Of a stretch of DNA of 64,000 nt, positions 17,224 through 26,902 are shown piece by piece. The stretch comes from Paracoccus sp. JM45 (GTDB taxonomy: Bacteria; Pseudomonadota; Alphaproteobacteria; Rhodobacterales; Rhodobacteraceae), in contig NZ_QQVY01000004.1 of assembly GCF_003590715.1 (NCBI RefSeq), forward strand, positions 62,001 through 126,000, written 5' to 3'. The notes under the pieces were generated by a model. It saw only the letters and a program-made list of their open reading frames with translations, was not told the DNA's origin and did not search any database. Numbering within the stretch: the stretch's first letter is position 1; each line of letters begins with the position of its first letter. The translations under genes were made by a program, and so were the position numbers.

Positions 17224-18438
17224 TCACCGCATTAGTCGCGAAGGCTGCAAAGCGTCCCAACCGGCGCCGCCGTCCATTTCCTCGGCCAGAATTTCGGCAG
17301 TTACGGGGCCAAGGGTAAAGCCCTGATGGCCATGTCCGAAATGCGCCCAGAGGTTCGGCTGATCCGGCACACGGCCAACCAGCGGCAGCATATCGGGCAT
17401 ACAGGGGCGACGGCCCGTCCATGGTTCCGCCTCGACCGGTGCGCCCAGATCGAACAGTTCACGCGCGGCCTGTTCGCCATGGCGCAGCTGCGGCGGGGTC
17501 ATGCGCGGGTGCAGGGTCAATTCGGCGGCGGTGGCAATCCGCAAACCGCGACGCATCGGCGACAGGACGACCGAATTGCCGAAATCCGCGATCGGGTGAT
17601 GCAGCGGCATGTCCATATGGTAGTGGCGGTGATAGCCGCGTTTATAGACCATCGGCACCTTCAACCCGAAGCGGGCGGTCAGCATCGGCGACCACGGGCC
17701 AAGCGCCACGACCGCATGTTCGCCCGTCACCTCATCCGCGACCCAAGCGCTGCCTTTGCGATGCAAATCGCCCGCGTCGCCGTTCACAATCTGCCCGCCC
17801 TGTTTCTGGAACAGCGCCGCATATGATGCCACCAGCGCGCCAGGATCGGAACAATTCCAGCTGTCGGACCAATGGGTTGCGCCAAGTATATCAGCCTTGA
17901 TCGAAGGCTCCATCGCGCGCAGTTCGGCACCGTTCATCATGCGTGCCTGCACGCCGAATTCGGTCAAAAAGCGTTCAGCGTTTTTCCGGGCCTTTTCCAG
18001 CTTGGCAGGCGTGCGGTGCAATTCGATGTAACCGTCGCGGCGAATGATGTTATCCGCGCCTGCTGCCTTGATCAGCGGACCGTGCAGATCCGTCGATTGG
18101 CGGATCATCTTGCCCCAAGTAACCGAGGCGCGCTTGTGCGATGCTGGCAACGAATTGATGGCGTATTTCCAGACCGCACCCATTTGCGACATCAGGCCCG
18201 GAATGTTCCACTTGACGTCATAGCCGCGTCCCATCGCGATCTGCATCAAGGCAGCGGGGGCAAGCGGCATGGCATAGGGTTCGACGGCTTCGGTCTGGAT
18301 AAGACCGGCGTTGCCATAGCTGGTTTCGCGCCCCGGTGCACCGCGATCAAGGATGGTGACCTGATGGCCACGTGCTTGCAACGCAAGCCCTGTGGTCACG
18401 CCGACCATGCCTGCACCCAGAACAAGAACCTCTGCCAT
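17224..18438 (-). CDS. FAD-dependent D-amino acid dehydrogenase (DadA-like)
   Basis: A 404-residue DAO-family flavoenzyme. The FAD motif VLVLGAGMVGVTTGLAL is at about 4-20, SYGNAG at about 40-45, and the C-terminal LWAHFGHGHQGFTLGPVTAE at about 365-385. It should oxidise a D-amino acid to a 2-oxo acid and ammonia at the inner membrane. The start at 18438 has an AGGAGA ribosome-binding site 5 nt upstream. It stands as its own unit between uvrB and the suf operon. It is distinct from the DadA-like gene at 11299, so substrates may differ. Confidence 0.85.
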   Translation of the reverse strand: MAEVLVLGAGMVGVTTGLALQARGHQVTILDRGAPGRETSYGNAGLIQTEAVEPYAMPLAPAALMQIAMGRGYDVKWNIPGLMSQMGAVWKYAINSLPASHKRASVTWGKMIRQSTDLHGPLIKAAGADNIIRRDGYIELHRTPAKLEKARKNAERFLTEFGVQARMMNGAELRAMEPSIKADILGATHWSDSWNCSDPGALVASYAALFQKQGGQIVNGDAGDLHRKGSAWVADEVTGEHAVVALGPWSPMLTARFGLKVPMVYKRGYHRHYHMDMPLHHPIADFGNSVVLSPMRRGLRIATAAELTLHPRMTPPQLRHGEQAARELFDLGAPVEAEPWTGRRPCMPDMLPLVGRVPDQPNLWAHFGHGHQGFTLGPVTAEILAEEMDGGAGWDALQPSRLMR

Positions 18439-18500
18439 GACTGTCTCCTAGCTGACTATGGGTCAGGGATGCAGATAACGGCGGCCTTGGGCAAGAATTA

Positions 18501-18526
18501 TCGGGCAATCTTCGGTGACTGCCCGA
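18501..18526 (-). terminator. Possible terminator after sufS
   Basis: TCGGGCA (18501-18507) pairs with TGCCCGA (18520-18526) over 7 bp around a 12-nt loop. On the minus strand it lies 14 nt after the sufS stop and is followed by TAATTCTT, a weak U-tract. It may end the coaBC-suf operon. Confidence 0.4.
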
Positions 18527-18539
18527 ATCTTTGCAAGAT

Positions 18540-19751
18540 TCAGGCGAAAAGCTCGTGGCAGAAGCTTAATCCTTCGACCAAGGCGTCTACTTCTTCAACA
18601 GTGTTGTACATCGCAAAGGAAGCACGGGCCGTTGCATTGACACCAAAGAACTCCATCAAGGGCATTGCACAATGGCTGCCTGCCCGAACAGCGATTCCCC
18701 GCTTGTCCAGAATGGTCGAGATGTCATGCGCATGCGCGCCCTGCATCATCATCGAAAAGATCGCGCCTTTATCCGGCGCATCACCCTGCATCTGCAACCA
18801 GTTCAACGAACGCAACCGGTCGCGGGCGTAATCGCGCAAGATGCGTTCGTGGGCGGCGATGTTTTCCATCCCCAGATTCATCATATATTCCAGCGCGACG
18901 CCAAGGCCGATCTGGTTGACGATGCCGGGGGTGCCAGCCTCGAACCGCAAGGGGGGATCGTTATAGGTCACCTCGTCACGGGTAACTGTGCGGATCATAT
19001 CACCGCCGCCCATGAATGGCCGCATTTCGGCCTGACGTTCGGCCTTGATCCAGATCGCGCCCGACCCCGAAGGGCCGTAAAGCTTATGCCCCGTAATGCA
19101 GTAGAAATCGACACCAAGTGCCGCCACATCGACCGGCATATGCACCGCTGCCTGACTGCCATCGACCAGCACGGGCACATCGGTTCCTGCCGCAACAGCA
19201 GCCACATCAACCACAGCGCCCGTGACATTGGACATATGGGTCACGGCAATCAGCCGTGTCTTCGGGCCAACTGCTGCCAGAATCTTTTCGGGGGGCAGAC
19301 TGCCATCGGCCTCAGGCTCGACCCATTTCAGGACGACACCTTGACGTTCACGCAGGAAATGCCACGGCACGATATTGGCGTGATGCTCTGCCACCGACAA
19401 AACGATCTCATCGCCTGCCTTCAGCATCGGCGCAGCCCAGGCATAGCTGACCATATTCAGCGCCTCGGTCGCACCAGAGGTGAAAATCACCTCATCCTCT
19501 TGCGGGGCGTTCAGGAAGCGGGCGATGGTGCCACGGACCTTTTCGTAATTATCCGTCGCAAGGTTCGACAGGTAATGCAGCCCGCGATGAACATTGGCAT
19601 ATTCCCCCGCATAGGCGCGGCTGATTGCGTCGATCACCACCTGCGGTTTTTGCGCGCTGGCGCCATTGTCCAGATAGACCAAGGGCTTGCCATTTACCTG
19701 CGTGGACAGGATCGGGAAGTCGGCACGGACGGCATTTACATCGAAATTCAT
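18540..19751 (-). CDS. sufS: SufS-type cysteine desulfurase
   Basis: A 403-residue group II cysteine desulfurase that takes sulfur from cysteine for Fe-S assembly by the SUF scaffold. The PLP lysine is in ITGHKLYGPSG (Lys223) and the persulfide cysteine in RAGSHCAMPLM (Cys361), as in SufS/CsdA. The start overlaps the upstream YIP1-like stop as ATGA. It is the last gene of the suf operon. No SufE or SufU acceptor gene is visible in the window, so the sulfur acceptor must be elsewhere. Confidence 0.95.
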   Translation of the reverse strand: MNFDVNAVRADFPILSTQVNGKPLVYLDNGASAQKPQVVIDAISRAYAGEYANVHRGLHYLSNLATDNYEKVRGTIARFLNAPQEDEVIFTSGATEALNMVSYAWAAPMLKAGDEIVLSVAEHHANIVPWHFLRERQGVVLKWVEPEADGSLPPEKILAAVGPKTRLIAVTHMSNVTGAVVDVAAVAAGTDVPVLVDGSQAAVHMPVDVAALGVDFYCITGHKLYGPSGSGAIWIKAERQAEMRPFMGGGDMIRTVTRDEVTYNDPPLRFEAGTPGIVNQIGLGVALEYMMNLGMENIAAHERILRDYARDRLRSLNWLQMQGDAPDKGAIFSMMMQGAHAHDISTILDKRGIAVRAGSHCAMPLMEFFGVNATARASFAMYNTVEEVDALVEGLSFCHELFA

Positions 19752-20341
19752 TGCGGCATCTCCGGCAGCAGGCCAAACGAGGCTGCGAAAAAGGACATCA
19801 CAAAGCCCATCGCCAACAATGTGGCAAACAGTCCCAGCAGCACTTTAGGGCCGCTGGCAAACCCGTGCAGGGCTTTGGTGAAGTGAACGGTCAGCCACAG
19901 GAACATGGCAATGGCCAAAATTCCAAGCAGACTGGCAAAGGCGGGCATGACCAAGGACAGCACGATCTGACCGACCTGTACGATCAACAGCATCACCTCG
20001 ATCCACACAGTCAGCAGCAACGCATCCGCAAAGACGCCAAAGCCTCCGAACAGACGTCCGACGCCGGTCATCAGCCCTGCCCCTACGACGATGGCCGCCA
20101 GCTGCATTGTGGCCAGCGCCAATGGCTGCTGGACCAGTGTATACATCTGCGGAACTTCGGCGTCGGGGATCGGGAACAGAACGGCTGCCAGATAGGCAAG
20201 CAGGCCCGACACCGACACCGCCAGAAACAGTGCCATCCAGCGCACCGACATCGGCAGGCCCTGCGCCATCAGCACTTGCGCGCCCTGTTCGGGGTTGCGA
20301 AGGGTCAAACGCACCAGCGCCTTGAAGTCGTCAAATCTCAT
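19748..20341 (-). CDS. YIP1 family membrane protein
   Basis: A 197-residue protein with about five hydrophobic helices after a soluble N-terminus (about 1-30). The overall pattern fits the YIP1 family of small multi-helix membrane proteins, whose bacterial role is unknown. ATGA overlaps at both ends couple it to the gene before it and to sufS after it. Its placement inside the suf operon suggests a membrane function tied to Fe-S assembly or stress, but nothing in the sequence shows what. Confidence 0.7.
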   Translation of the reverse strand: MRFDDFKALVRLTLRNPEQGAQVLMAQGLPMSVRWMALFLAVSVSGLLAYLAAVLFPIPDAEVPQMYTLVQQPLALATMQLAAIVVGAGLMTGVGRLFGGFGVFADALLLTVWIEVMLLIVQVGQIVLSLVMPAFASLLGILAIAMFLWLTVHFTKALHGFASGPKVLLGLFATLLAMGFVMSFFAASFGLLPEMPQ

Positions 20342-20856
20342 GAGCGTCTCGCCAATGCCAACATACCGGCACCCCAGATGAACAGGAATCCCAGACCCGC
20401 AATCGCGCGCGTCAGGGTCAATGCGGGTCCGGCACCGATCAGCCCCGCGACCATACCCGCCAGCAATGTCGCCGGTGCAACAGCCAGAAGCGCCCAGAAC
20501 AGCGCCAGTCGCGAATCCTGCGGATCAAGGCGATAAGGCGTCAATCTGCTGGCAAGCGACACCAGCGCGGAAACGGCATAGGCCAGCAATGGCATCATAA
20601 AAACAGTGCCCATCACCGCCCCGCCCATCCGCGCATCCATCGGGATCGAGGGGTCAAGTTGCGCCGCCCTTGCATTGGCAGGGGCCTGCGCGATCAGCGA
20701 TATCAGCATGGCTACCATCAGCACGGCCAGCATAGCAGGGTCCGGCATGCCGGAAAGGCCCCGCACCACACGGCGCGGAGCCCACCAGCTTTCGATCACG
20801 CGCAGCACAATACCGCCGCGCGCAGCCCTTAATTTTGCGGAGGTGTCGTCAGCCAC
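20338..20856 (-). CDS. Small YIP1-like membrane protein in the suf operon
   Basis: A 172-residue protein with about four hydrophobic helices after an N-terminal segment rich in basic residues and tryptophan (about 1-35). It resembles the following YIP1-like gene in layout (a soluble head, then helices), and the two may be distant paralogues forming a pair. The start lies 28 nt inside the end of sufD and the stop overlaps the next start by 4 nt, so translation is strongly coupled. No enzymatic motif was seen. Confidence 0.65.
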   Translation of the reverse strand: MADDTSAKLRAARGGIVLRVIESWWAPRRVVRGLSGMPDPAMLAVLMVAMLISLIAQAPANARAAQLDPSIPMDARMGGAVMGTVFMMPLLAYAVSALVSLASRLTPYRLDPQDSRLALFWALLAVAPATLLAGMVAGLIGAGPALTLTRAIAGLGFLFIWGAGMLALARRS

Positions 20857-22172
20857 GCTTCTAACCGATCGTTGATGTCGTCACGCAGATCGTCATCCTC
20901 GACCTCGGACAGGGCGTCGGCAAGGAAGGACAGCACAAGGAAGACAATCGCGCGGTCATAGGGCACGCCCCGCGAACGCAGATAGAACAATGCCTCTTCG
21001 TCGATCGCACCGGTCGTCGAACCATGCGAACACTTGACGTCATCGGCATAGATCTCAAGCTCGGGCTTGGCAAGGAACTGGCTGTTGTCATCCAGCAGCA
21101 GCGCCTGGCTGATCTGGTAACCGTCGGTCTTTTGTGCGCCCTGCTTGACCAAGATCTTGCCTTGAAACACGCCCGTCGCGCCGTTTTTTAGCACCTTTTT
21201 AAAGACCTGACGGCTTTCACCGCGTTCGGCCCCATGGGTGATGAAGACGGTATCGTCATGGTGGAACGGACCGACATTGCCATCACCCAGCACAGCTGCG
21301 GCGATATGGGCAACGGCGTCGTCACCAACGATATCGATGGCACCTTCGTGGCGCATCAGCGTCCCGTTCACGGCCAGCGTAAAGCTTTTCAGCTGCGCTT
21401 CGGCCCCAACGCGGGCAAAGATATGCGACAGGCCGACCTTGGGGTCATTGGCACGCTTGGCTGCAATGTGATGCAGCTTGGCGCCCTTGGCCAGATCAAC
21501 CTCCAACATACCGTTGGAGCGTGCGCCGACCATCCCTGATTCCAGCAGGGTCAGTTCTGCGCCGTCTTCGACACGGATGACATGATGCCAGACAGCATCG
21601 GCATCGGCGGTGCCACGACGGTACAGCACATGGACCGGCTTCGAGGGTTTGCCGGTCACACGGATCAGCAGGCCGTCATGGGCAACCGCTGTGTTCAGCG
21701 CCGCAAACGGGCGCTTGACTGGTGTCTGGCCTGCCAGCTCCAGCTGACCATAAAGACCAGCCGCCCAATGGTCGCCAGCTGCGTCAGCCTTGGCCAAAGT
21801 CGTGATTTCGACCCCTTCCAGCGACAAATCGTCGGATGCAGCAGCATCGAAAGCGCCATCCACAAACACCAAAGTCAGCTTGTCGCGACCGGTAAACAGC
21901 GGCGATTCAGCGCCATCGGCGTCGAAAGGCAATGCCGTTGCGGTGGCAGCATTGAACGCGCTCGGGTTGGTATAGCGCCAGTATTCATCGCGCGGTGCGG
22001 GCAGGCCCATGGCACGCAGACGCACCATTGCATCTGCACGCGCATCGGCGCTGAAGCCCGCATCGGGCATGGTGATCGCGGCAAGGCGATCATCAAGTGC
22101 GGCGGCAGCTTTCGGATTGCCCGAAACCTGCGGCGTCACCTCTGCCTTGGATTTCACAGCGATATCCGACAT
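20829..22172 (-). CDS. sufD: Fe-S cluster assembly protein SufD
   Basis: A 447-residue SufBD-family scaffold protein that forms the SufBC2D complex. The C-terminal beta-helix core ends with DVKCSHGSTTGAIDEEALFYLRSRG, the conserved SufD signature whose histidine takes part in cluster assembly. The ATG at 22172 overlaps the sufC stop by 1 nt (TGATG), which decides the start. It follows sufC and precedes two YIP1-like genes and sufS. Confidence 0.94.
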   Translation of the reverse strand: MSDIAVKSKAEVTPQVSGNPKAAAALDDRLAAITMPDAGFSADARADAMVRLRAMGLPAPRDEYWRYTNPSAFNAATATALPFDADGAESPLFTGRDKLTLVFVDGAFDAAASDDLSLEGVEITTLAKADAAGDHWAAGLYGQLELAGQTPVKRPFAALNTAVAHDGLLIRVTGKPSKPVHVLYRRGTADADAVWHHVIRVEDGAELTLLESGMVGARSNGMLEVDLAKGAKLHHIAAKRANDPKVGLSHIFARVGAEAQLKSFTLAVNGTLMRHEGAIDIVGDDAVAHIAAAVLGDGNVGPFHHDDTVFITHGAERGESRQVFKKVLKNGATGVFQGKILVKQGAQKTDGYQISQALLLDDNSQFLAKPELEIYADDVKCSHGSTTGAIDEEALFYLRSRGVPYDRAIVFLVLSFLADALSEVEDDDLRDDINDRLEAWLTTPPQN

Positions 22173-22927
22173 CAATCGGCCTCCGCCAGCAGATCGGCAT
22201 AGCCATTCTGTTCGACTTCCAGCGCCAGTTCGGGGCCACCCGATTTGATGATACGACCGTTCGACATGATATGGACGACATCCGGTTTGATGTGATCCAG
22301 CAGACGCTGATAGTGGGTGATGACCAAGAAGCTGCGATCCGGCGAACGCAGGGCGTTCACGCCTTCGGACACCAGACGCATTGCATCAACGTCCAGACCC
22401 GAGTCCGTTTCATCCATGATGCACATGCGCGGTGACAGCATCGCCATCTGCAAAATCTCGTTGCGCTTCTTTTCACCGCCCGAGAAACCGACGTTGACCG
22501 GACGCTTCAGCATATCGGGGCTGATCTGCAATTCGGCGGCCTTGACGCGGACTTCCTTCAGGAATTCACCTGCGGTCAGCTCGGCCTCTCCGCGTGCTTT
22601 GCGCTGTGCGTTCACAGCGGTCCGCAGGAAGGTCATGTTGCCGACGCCCGGAATTTCGACGGGGTATTGGAACGCAAGGAACAGACCGGCAGCGGCGCGA
22701 ACCTCGGGGTCCATGTCCAGCAGGTCTTCACCGTCCAGTTCAGCCTCACCATCGGTGACTTCGTAACCGTCGCGGCCCGACAGGACATAGGACAGGGTCG
22801 ATTTGCCCGACCCGTTCGGGCCCATGATGGCGTGGACTTCACCTGCGGGCACTTCCAAGGTCAGACCCTTCAGGATCTGCTTGTCCTCTTCTTCAAGTTT
22901 AACGTGCAGGTTGTTGATCTTCAGCAT
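22172..22927 (-). CDS. sufC: SUF ATPase SufC
   Basis: A 251-residue ABC-type ATPase that powers the SufBC2D scaffold. Walker A is GPNGSGKST (about 34-42), the signature is SGGEKKRNE (about 144-152), Walker B is MCIMDETDSGLD (about 163-174), and a switch histidine is in VITHYQR. The ATG at 22927 is chosen because GAGG lies 5 nt upstream and MLKINNLHV is the usual SufC N-terminus. It lies 78 nt after sufB. Confidence 0.96.
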   Translation of the reverse strand: MLKINNLHVKLEEEDKQILKGLTLEVPAGEVHAIMGPNGSGKSTLSYVLSGRDGYEVTDGEAELDGEDLLDMDPEVRAAAGLFLAFQYPVEIPGVGNMTFLRTAVNAQRKARGEAELTAGEFLKEVRVKAAELQISPDMLKRPVNVGFSGGEKKRNEILQMAMLSPRMCIMDETDSGLDVDAMRLVSEGVNALRSPDRSFLVITHYQRLLDHIKPDVVHIMSNGRIIKSGGPELALEVEQNGYADLLAEAD

Positions 22928-23005
22928 ATTTCCCTCAAACGGCATAGGCGCCCCATAGGCGCCGTGATGTCGGATGGCATGACCCCCAAGGTCCTGCCAG
23001 ATATA

Positions 23006-24526
23006 TTAACCAACCGAGCCTTCCAGCGAGATGGCAACCAGCGCCTGTGCTTCCATGGCAAATTCCATCGGCAGCGCCTGCAGAACCTCGCGGCAGAAGC
23101 CGTTGACGACCAAGGCCACAGCCTCTTCTTCGTCCATGCCGCGCGAGCGGCAATAGAACAGCTGATCGTCATCAACCTTACTGGTGGTCGCCTCGTGTTC
23201 GACGCGGCTGCTGTTATTTTTGACCTCGATATAGGGCACGGTGTGCGCGCCACATTTATCGCCGATCAGCAAGCTGTCGCACTGGGTATAGTTACGGCTG
23301 TTGGTCGCGCGCGGATGCATCGACACCAGCCCGCGATAGGTGTTTTGCGCCTGACCGGCGGAAATCCCTTTGGACACGATGCGCGACTTGGTGTTCTTGC
23401 CAAGATGGATCATCTTGGTGCCCGTATCGGCCTGCTGCCAGTTGTTCGCGATGGCGATCGAATAGAATTCGCCCTGGCTGTCATCGCCGCGCAGGATGCA
23501 GGACGGGTATTTCCACGTAATCGCCGAACCGGTTTCGACCTGCGTCCACATGATCTTTGCCCGAGCCTCGCGGCAATCGGCCCGCTTGGTCACAAAGTTA
23601 TAGATGCCGCCTTTGCCTTCTTCATCACCGGGGAACCAGTTCTGAACGGTCGAGTATTTTACCTCGGCGTCTTCCAGAATGACGATTTCCACAACAGCCG
23701 CGTGCAGCTGGCTGATGTCACGCTGCGGTGCGGTACATCCTTCCAGATAGCTGACATGGCTGCCTTTTTCCGCAATGATCAGCGTGCGTTCGAACTGACC
23801 GGTGTTTTCCGCATTGATCCGGAAATAGGTCGACAATTCCATCGGGCAACGAACGCCCTCGGGGATATATACGAACGAACCGTCCGAGAAGACCGCGCTG
23901 TTCAGCGTCGCAAAATAGTTGTCCGATTGCGGCACGACACTGCCAAGGTATTTCTTGACCAGTTCGGGATGCTCACGGATGGCTTCGCTGATCGAACAGA
24001 AGATCACACCGGCTTTTGCCAGTTCATCCTTGAAGGTTGTCCCGACACTGACACTGTCGAAAACAGCGTCCACAGCAACCTTACGGCCTTCGGATGGCGC
24101 ATCTTCCGCACCTTCGACACCCGCAAGGATCATCTGTTCCTTCAGCGGAATGCCCAGCTTTTCATAGGTCGCCAACAGCTTGGGGTCCACGTCGTCCAGC
24201 GACCTGGGCTTTTCTTCCATGCTTTTGGGACGCGCATAGTAATACTGGTCCTGATAATCGATCTCAGGATAGTTCAGCATCGCCCATTTGGGTTCGGTCA
24301 TGGTGACCCAGCGGCGATATGCTTCCAGCCGCCAGTCGGTCATCCATTCCGGTTCGCCATTCTTTTCCGAGATCAGACGGACGATATCTTCGTTCACGCC
24401 CTTTGGCGCGTATTCCATCTCGATCTCGGTGTTCCAGCCGTATTTATAGCTGCCCATGTTTTGCACGGCTTCGACCGTTTCGCGGTCGACACCTTCGCGC
24501 ACTTCAAGATCGGTGGTACCCGTCAT
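23006..24526 (-). CDS. sufB: Fe-S cluster assembly protein SufB
   Basis: A 506-residue scaffold subunit on which nascent Fe-S clusters are built. The C-terminal region carries [22 protein letters not shown] and [25 protein letters not shown], the conserved SufB core with candidate ligand cysteine and acidic residues. Its AGGAAGG ribosome-binding site overlaps the end of the upstream desulfurase gene, whose stop is 3 nt away. Length matches family members. Confidence 0.97.
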   Translation of the reverse strand: MTGTTDLEVREGVDRETVEAVQNMGSYKYGWNTEIEMEYAPKGVNEDIVRLISEKNGEPEWMTDWRLEAYRRWVTMTEPKWAMLNYPEIDYQDQYYYARPKSMEEKPRSLDDVDPKLLATYEKLGIPLKEQMILAGVEGAEDAPSEGRKVAVDAVFDSVSVGTTFKDELAKAGVIFCSISEAIREHPELVKKYLGSVVPQSDNYFATLNSAVFSDGSFVYIPEGVRCPMELSTYFRINAENTGQFERTLIIAEKGSHVSYLEGCTAPQRDISQLHAAVVEIVILEDAEVKYSTVQNWFPGDEEGKGGIYNFVTKRADCREARAKIMWTQVETGSAITWKYPSCILRGDDSQGEFYSIAIANNWQQADTGTKMIHLGKNTKSRIVSKGISAGQAQNTYRGLVSMHPRATNSRNYTQCDSLLIGDKCGAHTVPYIEVKNNSSRVEHEATTSKVDDDQLFYCRSRGMDEEEAVALVVNGFCREVLQALPMEFAMEAQALVAISLEGSVG

Positions 24527-24529
24527 CTC

Positions 24530-25612
24530 TTATCCTTCCTTGGTGGTGGGCCCCTGCCCAACCAGTCCCGTCACGCCATTTCTGCCGTGCCAGCGTGAAT
24601 ACGCTTTTTCCCACGCATCCGCAAATCGGTTGATCTGATCATCGCCCAAAGAAGGGCTTATCGAGATCCGTATTGCTGATTGCGCAAGCTGATCGTCATA
24701 TCCCATCGCCTGCAACGTGCCACTTGCCCGAACCTTGCCCGATGAACAAGCCGAACCTGCGGAAATCGCAAACCCGGCGAGGTCCATCTGCATGACCTGG
24801 GTTTCGCCCTTCCACCCCGATGTAAGAAGGCAGGTGGTGTTCGGCAAGCGCCGCGCGCCTTTTCCTGCAATGACAGCACCGGGCGCAATGTCGCACAGAC
24901 GGGCTTCCAGCAGGTCGCGGCGGGCGGCAACCTGTTCCCAGACACCGTTTTCCAGATCACGTTGCGCGGCTTGTGCAGCGGCAGCAAAGGCCAGAATGCC
25001 GATCATGTTTTCCGTACCGGCACGACGCCCCTGTTCCTGACCGCCCCCCCGCAGCAGGGAAGGCACATCAGTTCCCTTTTTCAAGACCAGCGCACCAATG
25101 CCCTTGGGGCCACCCAGCTTATGCGCACTGACAAAGCCCGCCGTCACGCCCAGCCAGTTAAACGCGAAGGGCATCTTACCGAACGCCTGCGTCAAATCGC
25201 TGGAGGCCAACCCCTGCGGCAAGTTCTGAATCACGCCGGTTTCGCTGTTGGCCAGTTGCAGCGTCGTCATCGCCGGATCATCCACCGCAACGATGCCATT
25301 GCGGTCGACCGGCAAACTGGCGTCGCACCAGACCTTGATCGCGCTATGTTCCACCTCGGCGCAGCGGATATTTTTGCTGGCCAAAATCATCGCTGCCGCC
25401 TCGGTCGTTCCCGAGGTAAAGACCACATCTGCCCCTTCCGCCCCCAATGCGATGGACACCTGTTCGCGCGCCCGTTCCAGCGCCATTTTGGCCGCGCGCC
25501 CTTCTGTATGAACGGACGAGGGGTTGCCCGAAATCTCCAGCGCCTCGGTGATGGCCGCCTTCACCTCGGGGCGCAGAGGCGTTGTGGCGTTCCAGTCCAG
25601 ATAGGTTCTCAT
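24530..25612 (-). CDS. IscS/NifS-like cysteine desulfurase
   Basis: A 360-residue group I-type cysteine desulfurase. The PLP lysine is in SAHKLGGPKG (Lys165) and the persulfide cysteine in SAGSACSSGKV (Cys289), within the flexible loop typical of IscS/NifS. The start at 25612 has a GGAAAG ribosome-binding site and an ATGA overlap with coaBC. Having both this and sufS in one operon is common in Rhodobacterales. It likely feeds sulfur to SUF or to tRNA thiolation; which one cannot be told from sequence. Confidence 0.9.
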   Translation of the reverse strand: MRTYLDWNATTPLRPEVKAAITEALEISGNPSSVHTEGRAAKMALERAREQVSIALGAEGADVVFTSGTTEAAAMILASKNIRCAEVEHSAIKVWCDASLPVDRNGIVAVDDPAMTTLQLANSETGVIQNLPQGLASSDLTQAFGKMPFAFNWLGVTAGFVSAHKLGGPKGIGALVLKKGTDVPSLLRGGGQEQGRRAGTENMIGILAFAAAAQAAQRDLENGVWEQVAARRDLLEARLCDIAPGAVIAGKGARRLPNTTCLLTSGWKGETQVMQMDLAGFAISAGSACSSGKVRASGTLQAMGYDDQLAQSAIRISISPSLGDDQINRFADAWEKAYSRWHGRNGVTGLVGQGPTTKEG

Positions 25613-26817
25613 ATCGTCTTTCCGTTCAGATGGGCCGCGATGCGTTCGGCCAGACAGCCTGCCACTGCGTCCTTGCCCATGCGGGGCCATTCTTCGGCCC
25701 CCGTATCGCTGATCAGGGTCACCGCGTTTTCGCTGCCCCCCATAATTCCCGTAGGCGGGCTGACATCATTGGCCATGATCCAGTCACAGCCCTTACGCAA
25801 CCGCTTGGCCGTCGCATGGGCAATGACATCGTTTGTTTCCGCAGCAAATCCCACGACAAGATCGGGTCGGTCATCAGCGTGACTGATCCACGCCAGAATG
25901 TCGGGATTTTCGGCCATTTCGAATGCGGGCGGTTGGCCGGACCCGTCTTTCTTCATCTTGCGGTCCGATGCGCCGACGACATGCCAATCCGCCACCGCTG
26001 CCGCCATGACAGCCGCATCGGCAGGCAGGGCCGCCTGCACCGCATCATGCATCTGACGGGCGGTTTCGACAGCGATAACGCTGACCCCTTCTGGCGGTGC
26101 AACCGTTGCCGGACCGGTCACGAAACTGACCTGCGCACCCAGATCGCGCAAGGCCGCCGCAATCGCCGTCCCCTGCGCCCCGCTGGACCGGTTGGCGATA
26201 TAGCGCACCGGATCAATCGGTTCATGGGTGGGGCCGGATGTGACAATGACATGCCGCCCCGTCAAAGGCCGCGCGGCGGGTGTCAGGGCATCACGGATGG
26301 CGGCTACAATCGTTTCCGGTTCGGCCATGCGGCCTGCGCCATATTCACCGCAGGCCATGTCGCCATTATCGGGACCGACCGTCAGGATGCCGTCATCTTT
26401 TAGCGTCGCCAGATTGCGCTGCGTTGCGGGATGGTCCCACATCCGCACATTCATTGCAGGCGCGATCAGCACCCGCTTGTCCGTCGCCAGCAACAGGGTC
26501 GAGGCCAGATCATTCGCCTGCCCCTGCGCGATCTTGGCCATCAGATCGGCGGTCGCAGGCGCGACAACAACCAGATCGGCATTGCGCGACAGCTGGATAT
26601 GGCCGATCTCGGCCTCGGAATTGCGGTCCCACAGGGTGTCGTGGACGGGTTCACCAGCCAGAACCGACAGGGTCATCGGCGTGGTGAACTGCGCCCCCGA
26701 TGCGGTCAGTACTGGCGTCACAGCTGCACCCTGCGCACGGATCAGCCGGATCAATTGCGGGATTTTATAGGCCGAGATCCCTCCGCCCACGATCAACAAT
26801 ATTCGCTTGCCGTGCAT
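25609..26817 (-). CDS. coaBC: Coenzyme A biosynthesis bifunctional protein CoaBC
   Basis: Joins cysteine to 4'-phosphopantothenate and then decarboxylates the product to phosphopantetheine. The N-terminal flavoprotein half (about 1-180) carries the family motif PAMNVRMW. The C-terminal synthetase half (about 185-400) begins VIVTSGPTHEPIDPVR. The M at 26817 matches the usual CoaBC N-terminus (GKRILLIVGGGISAYK); a start at 26835 is also possible. It heads the suf operon and diverges from comM, sharing a short region with a CtrA box. Confidence 0.93.
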   Translation of the reverse strand: MHGKRILLIVGGGISAYKIPQLIRLIRAQGAAVTPVLTASGAQFTTPMTLSVLAGEPVHDTLWDRNSEAEIGHIQLSRNADLVVVAPATADLMAKIAQGQANDLASTLLLATDKRVLIAPAMNVRMWDHPATQRNLATLKDDGILTVGPDNGDMACGEYGAGRMAEPETIVAAIRDALTPAARPLTGRHVIVTSGPTHEPIDPVRYIANRSSGAQGTAIAAALRDLGAQVSFVTGPATVAPPEGVSVIAVETARQMHDAVQAALPADAAVMAAAVADWHVVGASDRKMKKDGSGQPPAFEMAENPDILAWISHADDRPDLVVGFAAETNDVIAHATAKRLRKGCDWIMANDVSPPTGIMGGSENAVTLISDTGAEEWPRMGKDAVAGCLAERIAAHLNGKTI

Positions 26818-26886
26818 CTGCCCGCCCTGTGCCATTCCCCTGCACAGATAACCGCCCGACCCCGATGCCGCAAGGAAGCGGGCGCG

Positions 26887-26902
26887 TTAACCCATCCTTA
26901 AC
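26887..26902. promoter_or_regulatory. CtrA box between coaBC and comM
   Basis: TTAACCCATCCTTAAC is an exact TTAA-N7-TTAAC CtrA recognition sequence. It ends 40 nt before the comM start and lies about 70 nt from the coaBC start. A further TTAAC half-site follows at 26912-26916. In Rhodobacter capsulatus comM belongs to the CtrA regulon required for receiving GTA DNA, so control of comM is the favoured reading. Confidence 0.7.

Noticed and set aside
22667..24598. Plus-strand open frame of 643 codons opposite sufB and sufC
   Set aside because: It runs across two real genes on the other strand and lacks any family pattern.
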